Positions 21,138-32,662 of a stretch of DNA of 64,000 bases are shown piece by piece. Under the pieces are notes generated by a model. The model saw only the letters and a program-made list of their open reading frames with translations, did no database searches and was not told where the DNA came from. The position numbers were made by a program, and so were the translations under genes. Origin of the DNA: Gnetum montanum (taxonomy: Eukaryota > Streptophyta > Gnetopsida > Gnetales > Gnetaceae); assembly GCA_015680685.1 (NCBI GenBank), contig MNCI01003573.1, positions 865,107-929,106 on the forward strand, in the 5' to 3' direction. The first letter of the stretch is position 1, and each line of letters opens with the position of its first letter.

Positions 21138-22870
21138 TGAAACACCACTCATTTCAACCTAATACTTTAAAACAAGAATGACTCAAGCCCTTTCAATGTT
21201 TCAAGAGGCAAAATTTGGCTAAGGCATGGAAACCACGCTCAGCTAAATCAAGCCAGCTTGCTCATCCCGTCAAGTTGGAAGCTTGCCCACAGCATGACCA
21301 ACTCTTGAAGTCTCAAAACTGAGCCAAAATGATCTGATCCACAACATGAAAGTCATCCTCAGAGCACATCCTTGACAACTTCTAGTCCCAACTTCTGGAA
21401 TGACAAATTTCAGCTCAAAATTGCAAGTTTTTGCAAAGCTTTCATAGGTCATGCTACATGTCATGCCACATGTCACGCTGCATGTCATGTTGTAGCATGA
21501 CCTACTCAAAATGATTCCAAACAAGTCACATCCAAGCTCAAATTCTAGATTTCAGATCACTCTCAGGATCAACTATAGCTGGACAATAGTTGCACTCAAG
21601 AATCAAGCTTCAAAATCACAATTTTGAACAAAATACATCATTTTTGAGTCATGTCATGCTATGGTCACACCGCAGTGTGACTCTAGCATGACCTACCATA
21701 AATAGCTCAAAACAAGGCACTTTCAGGCTCAATTTTTCGATCACAGTTAGGCAATCCTTGCACTTCAAGAATTAGGATTCAAAATTCCAAAATTTGATGA
21801 AAAATTACAAGTTTTTGTTCACTCACGCTAAGATCATGCTACAGCGTGAGTGTAGCGTGAGTGTCGTGTGCACATGCTCAAGTCACATTGAGACAAAATC
21901 AACTCATGTTGGAAATTCTTGTCAAGCAAAAAACACTTCAAATAGCCACAGAACCACTTGAATCGACATCCTACAATAGTCAAGTCTGAAATCCAGAAGT
22001 TTCAAGTGATCTAGAGTCAATTTCTCTTACTGTACATTGACATTTCATTGTAAATTTTCATCATTTGTAACCTTGATAAGCTCTTATGCTCTAAATTTCA
22101 CGTGATTCCATGAGAATAAGCTAGCTTGTGCAAGTTGTCACACGTTGTAAGATACAATGCATCTGGTCCAGAACGTAGCTTGTCGACACACATCCAACTC
22201 ATGCACAACTGTCCACTGGACACGTGTCACTTGATCTATTTTTCTCTCATCCCTCAGTCGTTGATTCCATCCTTAAATTCCACACCTGAGCCCAGCCCAG
22301 CCTTATAAATATCCTGTCAATTCACGTAAATGGGGTTGGCAATTTTGGAGTTGGACAGCTGAGGAAACTCAGACTAGATATCTTTGGGCGCTCAGCACAC
22401 TTGATTCCTAGCATCTAAGCACTTCTAACACACATCACATCACATCACCCTAGGGCTTGGCACTTGACCTGCCATCCACACGTGCAGTTATGCTTTGACC
22501 AATGCACATCTTTTCTAAGCAATACAATACAGTTCATTTTTCCAGCCATTATCTTATTTACTCTGTTCTAAATTTAGTTTACATTCTGTTGACGTTTTTT
22601 TTACAATACCAGTTCTTCATATGTTTCTATTTACATTTCATGTGCACTATTTATGTTTTAAAGTGTTAGTTATGATAACCCCAGCACACGTGATAGTTTA
22701 TGCTCAGGGAAGTCCTTGGTTGATTTGTGTGCAGACCATCCAAGGCACTCTGCCTTCATTTACTTTTCCAACTTCTCATCGGGTGAAGGTAGGGTCAGCT
22801 GTGTCTGCCCGACGATCTTACGGTGTTTTTTTTTCCTTCTAGCCTTACACCGATGATTTAGGTCAATACA
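21138..22870 (+). repeat. Element D 5' LTR
   Basis: Matches 28342-30112 almost base by base apart from C/T and G/A changes and a small duplication in the 3' LTR (around 29331-29395, the GTAAGCTAGCTT-GGCAAGTTGTCACA unit). TATA-like CTTATAAATATCC at 22302-22314. Contains several inverted TCACGCT/AGCGTGA clusters. Confidence 0.95.
21440..21880 (+). promoter_or_regulatory. Inverted TCAYGCT / AGCRTGA clusters in element D 5' LTR
   Basis: Three clusters at about 21447-21510, 21655-21705 and 21824-21875. Each combines GTCATGCT, CATGTCACGCTGC and AGCATGACC or CAGCGTGA in both orientations. In the 3' LTR the best copy reads TCATGCTGCAGCGTGAC at 28690-28706, nearly a perfect palindrome. Candidate promoter or hairpin elements. 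Confidence 0.55.
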
Positions 22871-22871
22871 T

Positions 22872-22892
22872 TAAATTGGCATTAGGAGGTTC
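22872..22892 (+). other. Possible element D primer-binding site
   Basis: TTGGCATTAGGAGGTTCAAA directly follows the LTR. It begins like TGGCGCCG-type sites but is too diverged to assign a tRNA. Confidence 0.35.
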
Positions 22893-22974
22893 AAACTTGT
22901 TGATAGTCCTGTCAAAACATTGATCCCGTTACCAACTAGAACATTGCACAAATCAAATGCTGAAACTAAAGCCC

Positions 22975-23204
22975 AACTCAGCTTACTCATGCTGAGCTTG
23001 CTCACGCTGAACCTTGTCACGCTAAGCTTGCTGACACTGAATCCTATCATGCTGAGCTTGCTCATGCTGAATCCTATCATGCTGAGCTTGCTCATGCTAA
23101 ACCCTATCATGTTGAGCTTGCTCACACTAAACCCTATCACGCTGAGCTTGCTCACCCTAAACCTTATCACGCTACACACCCTGTCAGCTAGTCATGCTGC
23201 ATAG
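22975..23204 (+). repeat. 30-bp tandem repeat leader in element D
   Basis: About six units of the type CATGCTGAGCTTGCTCATGC plus TGAATCCTAT, grading into CACGCTACAC / CATGCTGCAT words. The unit is 10 codons long. The plus-strand frame from 22920 to 23204 is in the same frame as the gag ATG at 23262, and would encode repeats of LLTLNPIMLS type. The core TCACGCTGA is shared with the LTR clusters. Confidence 0.8.
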
Positions 23205-23261
23205 GCTGTAGGCTAGTCACGCTGCACACGGTGCAAGGCTAGTCATGCTATACACGCTATC

Positions 23262-24840
23262 ATGGAGTCTTCCCAGATCAACCCTACTTATGCAATCCTC
23301 ATGCCTGAACAATTTAACTTCATTTGTGTGAAAATCCAGGCCAACTTGCCTATAGATCACATGGAAAGAGAGGTAAAGAGAAACTATGAATTTATCCATA
23401 AAGGAGGTCATAAGTTCATCCCTTCAACCTTTTACATAATCCCTCTTTCTGAGTCCCATCATTGACTCATATCTTAGCTTCTCATGGCAAGGATTCAAGC
23501 CTTACAGCCACCTTTGATAGAGCCTTAGAATGGAGATGAGGAAGATGACTTTGCCGTCCAATCTAAGCATGGGCATTCGTACCATACCGTCAGTCCTCAT
23601 GCCTATAAAAATCCATTATTCCAACCTTTCCTAGAAGGAACCATGCTTACCCCTTCATCCACATACATGTGAGGACTAGCTTCTCAACAAGAAGTAATAG
23701 CTTCCACATCCATCCATTACATACCACAAGTGCAAACCCATGGGGCACCTCTAACTACTTCAATGCAACATGTTTAGGGGATCACCTCACAACTTGTCGC
23801 TAGGCAGTGGGTTTCACCAGTTGTCCAGCAACACCAACCTACTCTCTACAACATACCACACCCTGTAATCCCATCTCTGAATGTTTCTCCACCACAACAA
23901 CATCCGACAATCCAATAGACTCCCATTCCACAAACGATAGAACAACCAAACTACCATCAATCACAATCCACTCATCTTGTCGACCTGCCTACTACCCAAG
24001 AGTGGGCAAACACAAAGAAAATGATGCACATGTTAACTAAGGAGGTAAAGTGTCTTAAAACTACAAACATTGAGGAAATTAAGGTGTTGGACTTCTACCA
24101 AGATGACCCAATCCACCCTTTCGTTCCACCATTAACCTTGCCAAAGGAAATCTCACTACCTCAGCTAACCAAGTACAATGGAGAGGGAGATCCAAACGCC
24201 CACCTAGTGACATTTTGACTAGAATGTCTACTATTTTAGGCCTGGCCTCATGCAATTTTATGTGTATTTGCTATGTCCTTGACAGGAAAAGCCTTAGATT
24301 GGTACCGAGCCTTACCCTGTAACTTCATATTATCTCTAGAGGATTTGTTACATCAGTTCATTACCCATTTTAAATATAAATTAAAACCTAAAGCCACACT
24401 GGATAGCTTAATTTAGATCAAACAAGCACCTTTAGAGCCAGTACAAAAATTCATCCAAAGGTGGAGTGCAGCCTTGAATGAACTCCACGAGCCCATACCT
24501 AAGACATACATGCTCACCATTTTTAAAGCCACTGTAAATGATTTTGTTAAGTCAAAACTCTATTATTTGAGCACTCGTACTTTGAACCAAGCATTTGTAC
24601 AAATCAAAAACATAGAGGAGGTGGCACAATCAAGCAATGACCCAACTTATGTGGCCTACAGAAGCCAACATGCTTGCAAGAAAAACACAACAGTAGCAAC
24701 AGTGGCCGCAAGCACAAAAGCAACCAAATGGGGCCCAACAGCTAAGCAACCCAAAGCCCCAACTAACAAAGTTGCCAACTTTGGTGTTAACTCACCTACA
24801 TCGGCAGGGGCCACTCCAAAGCCCAACTTTTAGTGCAAGG
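23262..24840 (+). pseudogene. Element D Gag
   Basis: MESSQINPTYAILMPEQF opens the frame, then an intervening Gln/Pro/Ser/Thr-rich region (23500-24000) with stops. Recognisable Tat-type gag follows: KEISLPQLTKYNGEGDPNAH (24150-24206), LTGKALDWYRALP (about 24280), LEDLLHQFITHFKYK, then PVQKFIQRWSAALNELHEP and FKATVNDFVKSKLYYLSTRT (24440-24580). The tail is Lys/Thr/Ala-rich up to 24833. This order (DPxxH, W-Y-L, F-x-x-R-F) is that of Retrotrans_gag in Tat/Ogre elements. Frameshift near 24218 and several stops. Confidence 0.82.
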
Positions 24841-24884
24841 ATTGCTCAAAGTACACAACACTATTGATGCAACCCTCTTAACTA

Positions 24885-25690
24885 TTGGAGAAAATCTTGA
24901 AAGCCGGGAAAATCCAACACAAACACGTATCGGAGATTACCTGCCAAAAACATGATAGGTACTATGAACTACTAAGGAACCCCACATTAGTAGTACTAAA
25001 TGAGCCCTCGATCCCACAACATTTTAAACTAGACCAATACTACCATTACCATCAAATGGCTGGTCACAGTAAAAACCACTATCATGCTTTGCAAGATGAC
25101 CTATAGGAAATAATAGACCAAGGCCAACTAGTGATCGACATGGCGAGTCAATCCAACATAGAAGATGCCTCCTATGTCATAAACTCAATTAGCATAGGTG
25201 GCAAGCCCAAACCTATGCAACAACCTTTCGTGATCCATGTGCTTCCCAGCAAGGCAAGGATTCCCTCAGCCTTTACAAACAAGAGGCCTCCCTTTGTTAT
25301 CAAGGTGCCACCCTAGGCACCCACAACACCCTTTGTGGTCAAGGCTCCACAATGTTCATCTACTAAGATACTAAACTAGCATGACTTATTTGCTAAGATG
25401 TTAAACTAGTGTGACATGGTAACAAAAACCGCTAAGCAACCTTTTGTCATCAAGGTGCCACAACGTGATGGCCCCTCACCTACCCAAAGCCCAATAATGG
25501 GCAACATCTTGATCCCTCCTCCCTCAAGGGTCGACCCCACTAGCAACCCAGGTAAGTCCACAAAATGGCAATGTAAGAGGAAAAATGAGCATATCGCAAC
25601 CCCTATGGCTGAAGCAAAAGCCACAACCAACAAACAATAGTTGAACACTAGGGCCTCTACCCCCAAGCAAGCCAAGAAAACCAAGCCCAA
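24885..25690 (+). pseudogene. Element D Gag C-terminal / linker region
   Basis: Open pieces with KYYELLRNP-like and QYYHYHQMAGHSKNHYHALQ (25040-25097). The latter resembles the zinc-knuckle region C-x2-H-x3-GH-x4-C of Tat Gag, with Cys codons changed to Tyr. Then Pro/Lys-rich repeats (KPPFVIKVP, KQPFVIKVPQRD; 25225-25460). Two copies of GCTAAGAT-TTAAACTAG occur at 25355-25410. Links gag to protease. Confidence 0.6.
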
Positions 25691-25839
25691 GTCCCCTTTG
25701 TAAGAGATTTGTCTCTCAAACCACATGGAGGAAGTTAACGCCAACACAACAGATAATGAAAACCCCAAACAAGGGGAGGTCACTATAGCTCCACGATGAT
25801 GCAGTCAAAGTCAACCCCAAACAAGGGGAGGTCACTATA

Positions 25840-26331
25840 GCTCCACTATCCATTATCATTCGTGTTGGATAGTGTACCATCTGTAGGGTACATGTTGATG
25901 ATGGTGCAGCAACAAACGTAGTCTTGTACTCCGTCATCGACAAGCTAGGCTTGGTAAATGAAATCAAGCCAACCAAAACCACATGTCTAAAATCTTTCAG
26001 TGGATCATGTGTCACAGTCAGGGGTATAATCAACTTAGCCTTTATGGTGGGAGAGCAATTCCCCACTAGTGTAGACTTCACTATCATAGAGGAGATGCCA
26101 GGTTTCAACATGATTCTAGGTAGGCCTTGGCTGGTCCAACTAAGGGTCATCTCCTCTCCCATCCACCAAGAAATCCACTTTCCATATAAAGGTGTTCAAG
26201 TTATCACCCATGGTGATAATGCTTCCTCTTCGACTATCCATGACATAGACATGGCACATGTTTTGGAAGAAGAGTTTCTTGGTGGTACACCTATGGTAAC
26301 CAACACAATGCCTAAGGCTAACACACCCTAA
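25840..26331 (+). pseudogene. Element D aspartic protease
   Basis: Reads CRVHVDDGAATNVVLYSVID (25886-25945), the active-site loop of Tat-type proteases (V-D-G-G-A/S-A/S), here D-D-G-A. Then VRGIINLAFMVGEQFPTSVD and FNMILGRPWLVQLRVISSP (26104-26160), the ILGRPWL strand. It is followed by HQEIHFPYKGVQVITHGD. An adjacent tandem copy of 47 bases precedes it (25757-25846). Single-domain part of gag-pro. Nearly open from 25924 to 26331, unlike gag. No RT follows. Confidence 0.82.
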
Positions 26332-28325
26332 TGGGTGGTTGAAGCCAAAAGCCCCCCANCCCCCCCCCCGAGGATCCTAAACCTTGCACACTCCCTAATC
26401 CACACTCAGTTAGGAAACAACTACATGACCAAGACATTCCCTTGGTCCAAAATGTAGGTGCCTACTTACCCTTTGCCATGCATTCTTGACTTTTGTTTAC
26501 ATTACACTAGCCTTTACGTTTACATTTTCCCCGCTCACTTAGATCATCCATTTTGCATTGTTTACATATTCGTCAACTTAGTTCACATAGTGCATTTGAA
26601 AAACATAAAACTATAAAAACACATGGCCTGAAAAGCCCTTAAACTAGCTTATGACCCGGAACGGCCTAAAACTATCACTCTTTGCATTGCTTTTCTTTCA
26701 TTCATATATTCTAACTCCATGTACGGCAAGTGTCACTTGATGTTGTTTTCTTTCTAGTTGATTGTTGCAAGATCTCGCAGGCACATAGCATGACCATGCA
26801 TGCAGCATCACACTTTACACAAGCAAGGTGACCTAGCATCATGACTTAAAACTGATACCATAAAACGTCCTAGAGTCATGACAATAAACTGACACCATAG
26901 AGCTCTATTCAGTATGATGCTAAACTACCATATCTGTCTGCCATGATGTGAAACTAGCATCCAAAGTCCACTAAGACTATAAACTGGTTTGCCTCTTCAC
27001 AGTCTGTTATGACTATAAAGTAGCAATGCACCGTACGCTACGACGCTAAAATGGTGCCATCCAAAGGGTTATGACATGAAACTAATCAACAACAGTCCGC
27101 TAAGACTATAAACTAGTGACATCATCGATGACCAGGAAAAACTTGAAAAGACGTGTTGCTACAATTGGTTGTTCATGTTCATGTTCCACAAATACTTACT
27201 GCATAATTTGTCTCATGGATCTTAATGAAGTTGATGTTGTTTATGATTCTGTATGCTTTGAAATTGCACATAGTGGCTCCATATCCATGTTTAAAGTGCT
27301 TGGTTAACCATTTCATTTGTGTTTTTCTTATCTTCTTGGAGTTGTATTTGCAAGATGACACATCTAAGGCGTCCATGCATAGATGCACTTCATCATGACG
27401 ACAAGGTATCACATTCTTCCTGATGCATGTGACTGGGTTAATCAATCCATTCATAAGTACATTCCTGACTCTTGATACATTCCCTATTCCCCATCATGCC
27501 CCTTTATCCTATTGGATTTCATCCCCTAGATACATTGTCTCCTACTCACCTCAAAACCCTTGATACATTGTTGCACATTGTGACTCTTTAAGCAGTTGCA
27601 ACGCAAAAAACAGTGTACGAAGCATGACACAAAATGCAAGTGCTCGAACACGAGCACAGCACTAAACGAAATCTCTTTCAAAAAGACCAAAGAGAAAAAG
27701 AAAAGTAAAAGGAAAATAAAGAAAAAATAAAGCAAAAAGAAGAAGAAGAAGAAGAAACAAACAAGAAAACAAGAAAATAAAAGAATAAAAGGGTCAAAGA
27801 GAAAAATGCATGGAAAAGGTCTTCGTGACCCCATTGACATCATAAACAAAAGACTATTGGCCATTCTCATACAAGCCCCAGGCGAGAAGGAAATTATCTT
27901 GAAAAATAGTTACACTCATGTCTCAAAGAGACCATGTTGTGCGTCATCGCATGGCTTTGGCTATTTACAACGGGCCCTGTAAACACCCCATAAGAGTCTT
28001 GTTTCTCCAAAGACCGCACCTCCTATATCTTGGCTCCGAGTCTGTTGAACATTGGCTATTGACAAGGATCAAGGATGTAGCTCATTCGCGTGAGAGAACT
28101 TCCTCTCCAACAATCTCGACAGTAATCATAGCCCTTAACCTCTTGGCTTTCCTGGTTACAACCGATTCCCTTGCATCTTGAACCACATTCCATCAATCCC
28201 ATGTACTTTTGAAAATGATGCAATGATGTTCGGCCAAGGGCCGATGGATAATGTTTGGTATCTGGTTGTTCATGGTGTTTTTCACTTCTTTGTCGATGCC
28301 TCTCGAGTAGATTCTTCTAGACGTC
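26332..28325 (+). other. Element D non-coding spacer replacing pol
   Basis: Contains a C-run with an ambiguous base (26359), a motif-repeat zone (26620-27120), a GA-rich tract (27690-27780) and the 3' UTR homologous to element E near 28290-28341. No RT, RNase H or integrase motif in any frame. The small frames here are chance. Confidence 0.7.
26832..27120 (+). repeat. Cryptic minisatellite of TATGAC-TAAACTAG units in element D
   Basis: At least nine diverged units of about 28-36 bases: GACTTAAAACTGATACCAT, GACAATAAACTGACACCAT, GATGCTAAACTACC, GATGTGAAACTAGCATCCA, GACTATAAACTGG, GACTATAAAGTAGCA, GACGCTAAAATGGTGCCAT, GACATGAAACTAATC, GACTATAAACTAGTGAC. Tat-lineage elements are known to carry variable tandem repeats in untranslated DNA. 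Confidence 0.65.
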
Positions 28326-28341
28326 AACAAAGAGGGGTCAA
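28326..28341 (+). other. Element D polypurine tract
   Basis: CAACAAAGAGGGGTCA before TGAAACACC. Element E has CAACAAAGAGGGGCGA before TGAAACACC. Confidence 0.85.
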
Positions 28342-30112
28342 TGAAACACCACTAATTTCAGCCTAACACTTTGAAACAAGAATGAATTAAGCCCTTTAGA
28401 GCTTTTAGGAGGCAAAATTTGGCAAAGGCATTGAAACCATGCTTAGCTAAATCAAGCCAGCTTGCTCATCCCATCAAGTTGGAAGCTTGCCCACAGTGTG
28501 ACCAACTCTCGGATTCTCAAAACTAAGCCAAAATGATCTAATCCACAATGTGCAAGTCATCCTTAGAGCACATCCTTGATAACTTCTAGTCCAAACTTCC
28601 AGAATGCCAGATTTCAGCTCAAAATTGCAAGTTTTTGCAAAGATTGCATAGGTCACGCTGCATGTCATGCTGCATGTCACACCATATGTCATGCTGCAGC
28701 GTGACTACAGTGTGACCTAATCAAAGTGGTTCCAAAAAAGTCACATCCAGGCTCAAATTCTAGATTTTAGATCACTCTCAGGATCAACTATGGTCGGACA
28801 ATAGTTGCACTCAAGAATCAAGCTTCCAAATCACAATTTCGAAAAAAATGCATCATTTTTGAGTCATGTCATGCTGTGGTCATGCTGCAGCGTGAATCCA
28901 ATGTGACCTATCATAAATAGCTCGAAACAAGGCACTTTTAGGCTCAATTCATCAATCACAATCAGGAAATCCTTGCACTTCAAGAATCAGGCTTCAAAAT
29001 TCCAAAATTTGGTGAAAAATTACAATTTTTGTTCACTCACACTGAGGTCACGCTACAGCATGAGTGTAGTGTGAGTGTCGCGTGTGCACGCTCAAGTCAT
29101 GCTGAGACAAAATCAACTCACACTGGAAATTCTTGTCAAGAGAAAACACTTCAAATAGCCACAGAACCACTCAAATTGACATCCTATAGCAGTCAAGTTA
29201 GAAACCCAGAAGTTTCAAGGGAGCCAGAGTCAATTTCTCTTGTTTTACATTGACATTTCATTGTAAATTTTCATCATTTATGACCTTGACAGGCTCTTAC
29301 ACTCCAAATTGCATGTGCTTTCATGAGCGTAAGCTAGCTTCGGCAAGTTGTCACATGTTGTAAGCTAGCTTGGGCAAGTTGTCACACGTTGTAAGATACA
29401 ATGCACTTGGTCCAGAACATAGCTTGCTGACACACATCCAACTCATGCACAACTGTCCACTAAACACGTGTCACTTGATCTGTTTTTCTCTCATCCCTCA
29501 ACAATTGATTCCATCCTTGAATTCCGCACCTAAGCCTAGCCCAGCCCTATAAATACCCTATCAATTCACGTAAACGGGGTTGGCAATTTTGGAATTGGAT
29601 GACTGAGGAAACTTAGACCAGCAATCCTTGGGTGCTCGGCACACTTGATTCCTAGCATCTAAGCACTTCTAACACACATCACATTACATCACCCCGGCGC
29701 TTGGCGCTTAACCTACCATCCACACGTGCAGTTACGCTTTGACCGGTGCACATCTTTTCTAAGCAATACAATACAGTTCGTTTTGCTAGCCATTATCTTG
29801 TTTACTCTATTTTACATTCAGTTTATGTTCTATTCAAGTTTTGTTTACAATACCAGTTCTTCATACATTTCTATTTACATTTCATGTGCACTATTTACGT
29901 TTTAAAATATCAATTATAATAACCCCAGCAGACACAATAGTTTATGCTCGAGGAAGTCCTTGGTTGATTTTCATGTAGACCATCCAAGGCACTCTACCTT
30001 CGTTTACTTTTCTAGCTTACCCTCGAGTGAAGGTAGGGTCAGTTGTGTCTTCCTAATGATCTTTTGATGTTTTTTTCCTTCCAGCCTTACATCAACAATT
30101 TAGGTCAGTACA
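28342..30112 (+). repeat. Element D 3' LTR
   Basis: Partner of 21138-22870. TATA-like CTATAAATACCC at 29546. Ends TACA, followed by CTAGT. Confidence 0.95.
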
Positions 30113-30117
30113 CTAGT

Positions 30118-31600
30118 CACAATAGATCTTGGGAAATGCTGCATCTTTTCAAGTGCAATTGAAAATGGGTGAAGGTGCCACAGTTGTGATCATGCAGCAC
30201 TAAGATGTAGCAAGAGCTGTAGAAGTGGTCATAGATCACATAAAAGAGTTCTTTAATGTCCCTATTATGTCACCAGTGGATTTCACAGGAGCACGTGATG
30301 CTCAAACTTTGGCCAGTCGCTCGATGGCTCTTGCAAAGCATGAGGATGTTCTCAATCGGTTACTACTGATAGAACAAGTGATGACATCCCTATTTGACAT
30401 CTCAAAAGATGTCATAGCAACTCAATCAGACCTCATCTCCACCAAAGGGAAGCTAGTCATGGCAGAGATCAAGGTCAAGCATGTAGAGGCTCATCACCCT
30501 GCAAGCTACACAGCAGGATCCATCTCAATTTATCCCCATAGACTAGCTAGAATCTTTCAAGATGGAGAAAATCACTAAATTATTAGCAGATAATAAAATG
30601 GTGGCAGAGGAAAAAGAGAAGGCTAATTAGGATGCTTCCAAGGCACAAGCGTAGACATGCACATGCCAAAGCACTCAAGGCCTTGCAAGAAGAGAATAAA
30701 CAACTTGTCGTAGACAATCTTCGATTAACCACTATGGAGAAACAAAAGAATCTTCTCAAAGAGAATTTTTAGTGGTTACAAGAATAATTAGTTAAGGTCA
30801 ACCAGTACATGAATCACTTGGCCAAAGAGAATCAAACCCTCTCAATGGAGGAGGTACGCGCAATCCATCAAAAGACGGCAATTGAAATAAGCATGTGGCA
30901 AAATAAGGCAAAGTGACATGAGAAACTAAAGGAGCACTTCAGAGATTAGGTGGGGATGTATAAGCAAGTCATTAAAAAAGAGATCCATATGTCCAAGGCC
31001 CACATTAACACCTTCAGTTTCCAACATGCTGATTGGCAGGTTATATTGGACACCTATGCATTCATCCACCAAGTAGAGCTCAAAAGCTGGGACCTATAGA
31101 TACAAGATCTTATGGAGTACATGGAATTGGCAAACTTGTGGTATGATAATTTAGCCATGTTAATAGCAAGATGCCTAAGAACATAGCTAGAGAAGCAAGT
31201 AGCTAACACCTACACAAAATATGAAACAGAATTTACGAAGCATAAGAAGACGTTGTAGAAGTTAGAAGTGGAAAATTCTAAGTTAGAGGTGGTCAAAACC
31301 AGCTACTAGGAATAAAAGGATGTCACAACAGACTTGGCTTGATGGCTTATAGATTACCAAGAGTGCAAGGATAAAGCTAGAGCCTACAAGGAGGAAAAAT
31401 GGCTATTTGCAGCCTGGTATGTTAAAGCAAATCAAATGTTCCCACAACTATCATGTCCATGGGAGGCGCCAACTCCATTAAACATTGGAGCATCATCATG
31501 GATGGCATAGGACCCCTAAACTAAAGAGGAAAAGCTCTAAGCACTCCTTCAAAGTCATCAAATTCCAAAAAATGGAGCACAAGATAAGGGGAAGTGACCC
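30118..31600 (+). pseudogene. Element C accessory ORF, main coiled-coil part
   Basis: Continues after element D. 30225-30578 is open (DISKDVIATQSDLISTKGKL). The heptad-rich region carries TLSMEEVRAIHQKTAIE (30836-30889), ANLWYDNLAMLIAR (31128-31170) and EEKWLFAAWYVKANQMF (about 31397-31445), with a Pro-rich end (EEPPPPGTT) and a stop near 31630. The first two motifs are shared in order with element B's accessory ORF, which reads in the opposite direction on the map. Helix-rich, charged and without membrane span; possibly a structural or nucleic-acid-associated protein, but I recognise no family. Many TAG stops. Confidence 0.6.
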
Positions 31601-31639
31601 ATGGAGGAACCACCACCACCTGGAACCACATGAGTTCCA

Positions 31640-31822
31640 ATAAAGTTTTGTGCTTTTATAATTTTGTGTTCATGTCCTAATTTTTTTGTATGAAATCCTC
31701 CACTATGGCATGAATAAATTCCTACTCAATCAATAATCCCATACCTATCCATTGTGTAATCAATAAGGCTTGTTCTCATTTTGTTTGACTTGAGGATGAG
31801 TTTTCATTCAGTCATGGGGGTA
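31640..31822 (+). other. Element C terminal 3' UTR and polypurine-like tract
   Basis: Contains CTTGAGGATGAGTTTTCATT and CAGTCATGGGGGTA just before the LTR, the same words as in A and B on the minus strand. Confidence 0.8.
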
Positions 31823-32657
31823 TGATGAACCATGATTTGTCAAGCTCTGATATTGGACCCTCAATATTAGGTACATGATATCATAGCTTCACTAGCAATA
31901 TCGGATACATGATATCATGGTTCCTATGTGAGCCTATAAATACACAATTGGATGCATGGAAGAGTGATAGGAAAAGTTAGTGTTAGAGTAGGGTCTTTTT
32001 GTCAGTTTTCAATTCCTCTCAACCCTTTCCCCAGTGCATGCCCACAGTGTGATGATTGTAATTGTACATAACCTTTATTCAAGTGTGACATACTTGGAAA
32101 TGCACATGACTAGCAATAAAGATCGAGATTACTTCATCATTGCAACATTCACTTAGTTTTAACTATTATTTATTACTTTCTTACTTAATAGCTCTTTACC
32201 TTCCTCTCCTATCCATGTTATTAAATGTAGAATGAGTATGACTTAATCATGAGCATTTAAGTGTGACTACTTGGTATCCTAGTAGTGTACCAAGGACATG
32301 CGCTTGGTAATCCCAATAGTAGTACATGAGGCCCAAGATGTGTATAGATGATTAAGGATAGATTCTCATTACACTTAGGCTAGCTTAGATTATCTTGTCT
32401 CACTCCCTATTAGCTTAAAAAAAGTTATTTTCCATTGTCTCTAGGAGTAGCACTAGTTTAGGACCACATCATACACCTCACTCTAGACTAAACCATACAT
32501 GACAAAGCAAATACTAGTCCAGGTGGGAAGACAACGAACTACGATCAACGTGTAACTATCTAGATACCACAAATAGTCCGTCTGCAAAGTTTAACTGGAT
32601 TGTGCATGAATGCTCATATTTGTATGTTTGAGTGTAGGGGCACCTCACCACTCATCA
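31823..32657 (+). repeat. Element C 3' LTR
   Basis: 835 bases, partner of 15776-16627. TATA box at 31934-31942; U3 array one unit shorter. Followed by atcct. Confidence 0.95.
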
Positions 32658-32662
32658 ATCCT

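Larger units (their letters stand above)
21138..30112 (+). mobile_element. Element D: Tat/Ogre-like gag-protease retrotransposon without pol, nested in C
   Basis: LTRs 21138-22870 and 28342-30112 (1733 and 1771 bases) start TGAAACACCACT and end TACA. TSD CTAGT on both sides. Internal region: PBS-like site, repeat-built leader, gag (23262-25680) and protease (about 25840-26331). From 26332 to 28325 there is only non-coding DNA; RT, RNase H and integrase are absent. PPT and LTR start match those of element E, which carries Tat-type pol, so E-like elements are the likely enzyme donors. Confidence 0.93.
15776..32657 (+). mobile_element. Element C: pol-less LTR retrotransposon (gag plus accessory ORF), nested in B
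   Basis: LTRs 15776-16627 and 31823-32657 align throughout. PBS at 16629-16646. Gag at 16761 to about 18560. An accessory coiled-coil ORF (20727-21137 joined by context to 30118-31600) precedes a PPT at 31810-31822. No protease, RT, RNase H or integrase signature is seen in the remaining internal DNA, so C must have been mobilised by enzymes of a relative such as B. Without nested D its length is about 7.9 kb. TSD gtcct/atcct. Confidence 0.92.

Noticed and set aside
22975-23204. CRISPR-like regular repeats
   Set aside because: Direct tandem 30-bp units without unique spacers, inside a plant retrotransposon leader.
27526-27870. Phe-rich minus-strand frame
   Set aside because: Antisense of a GA-rich tract in element D's spacer.
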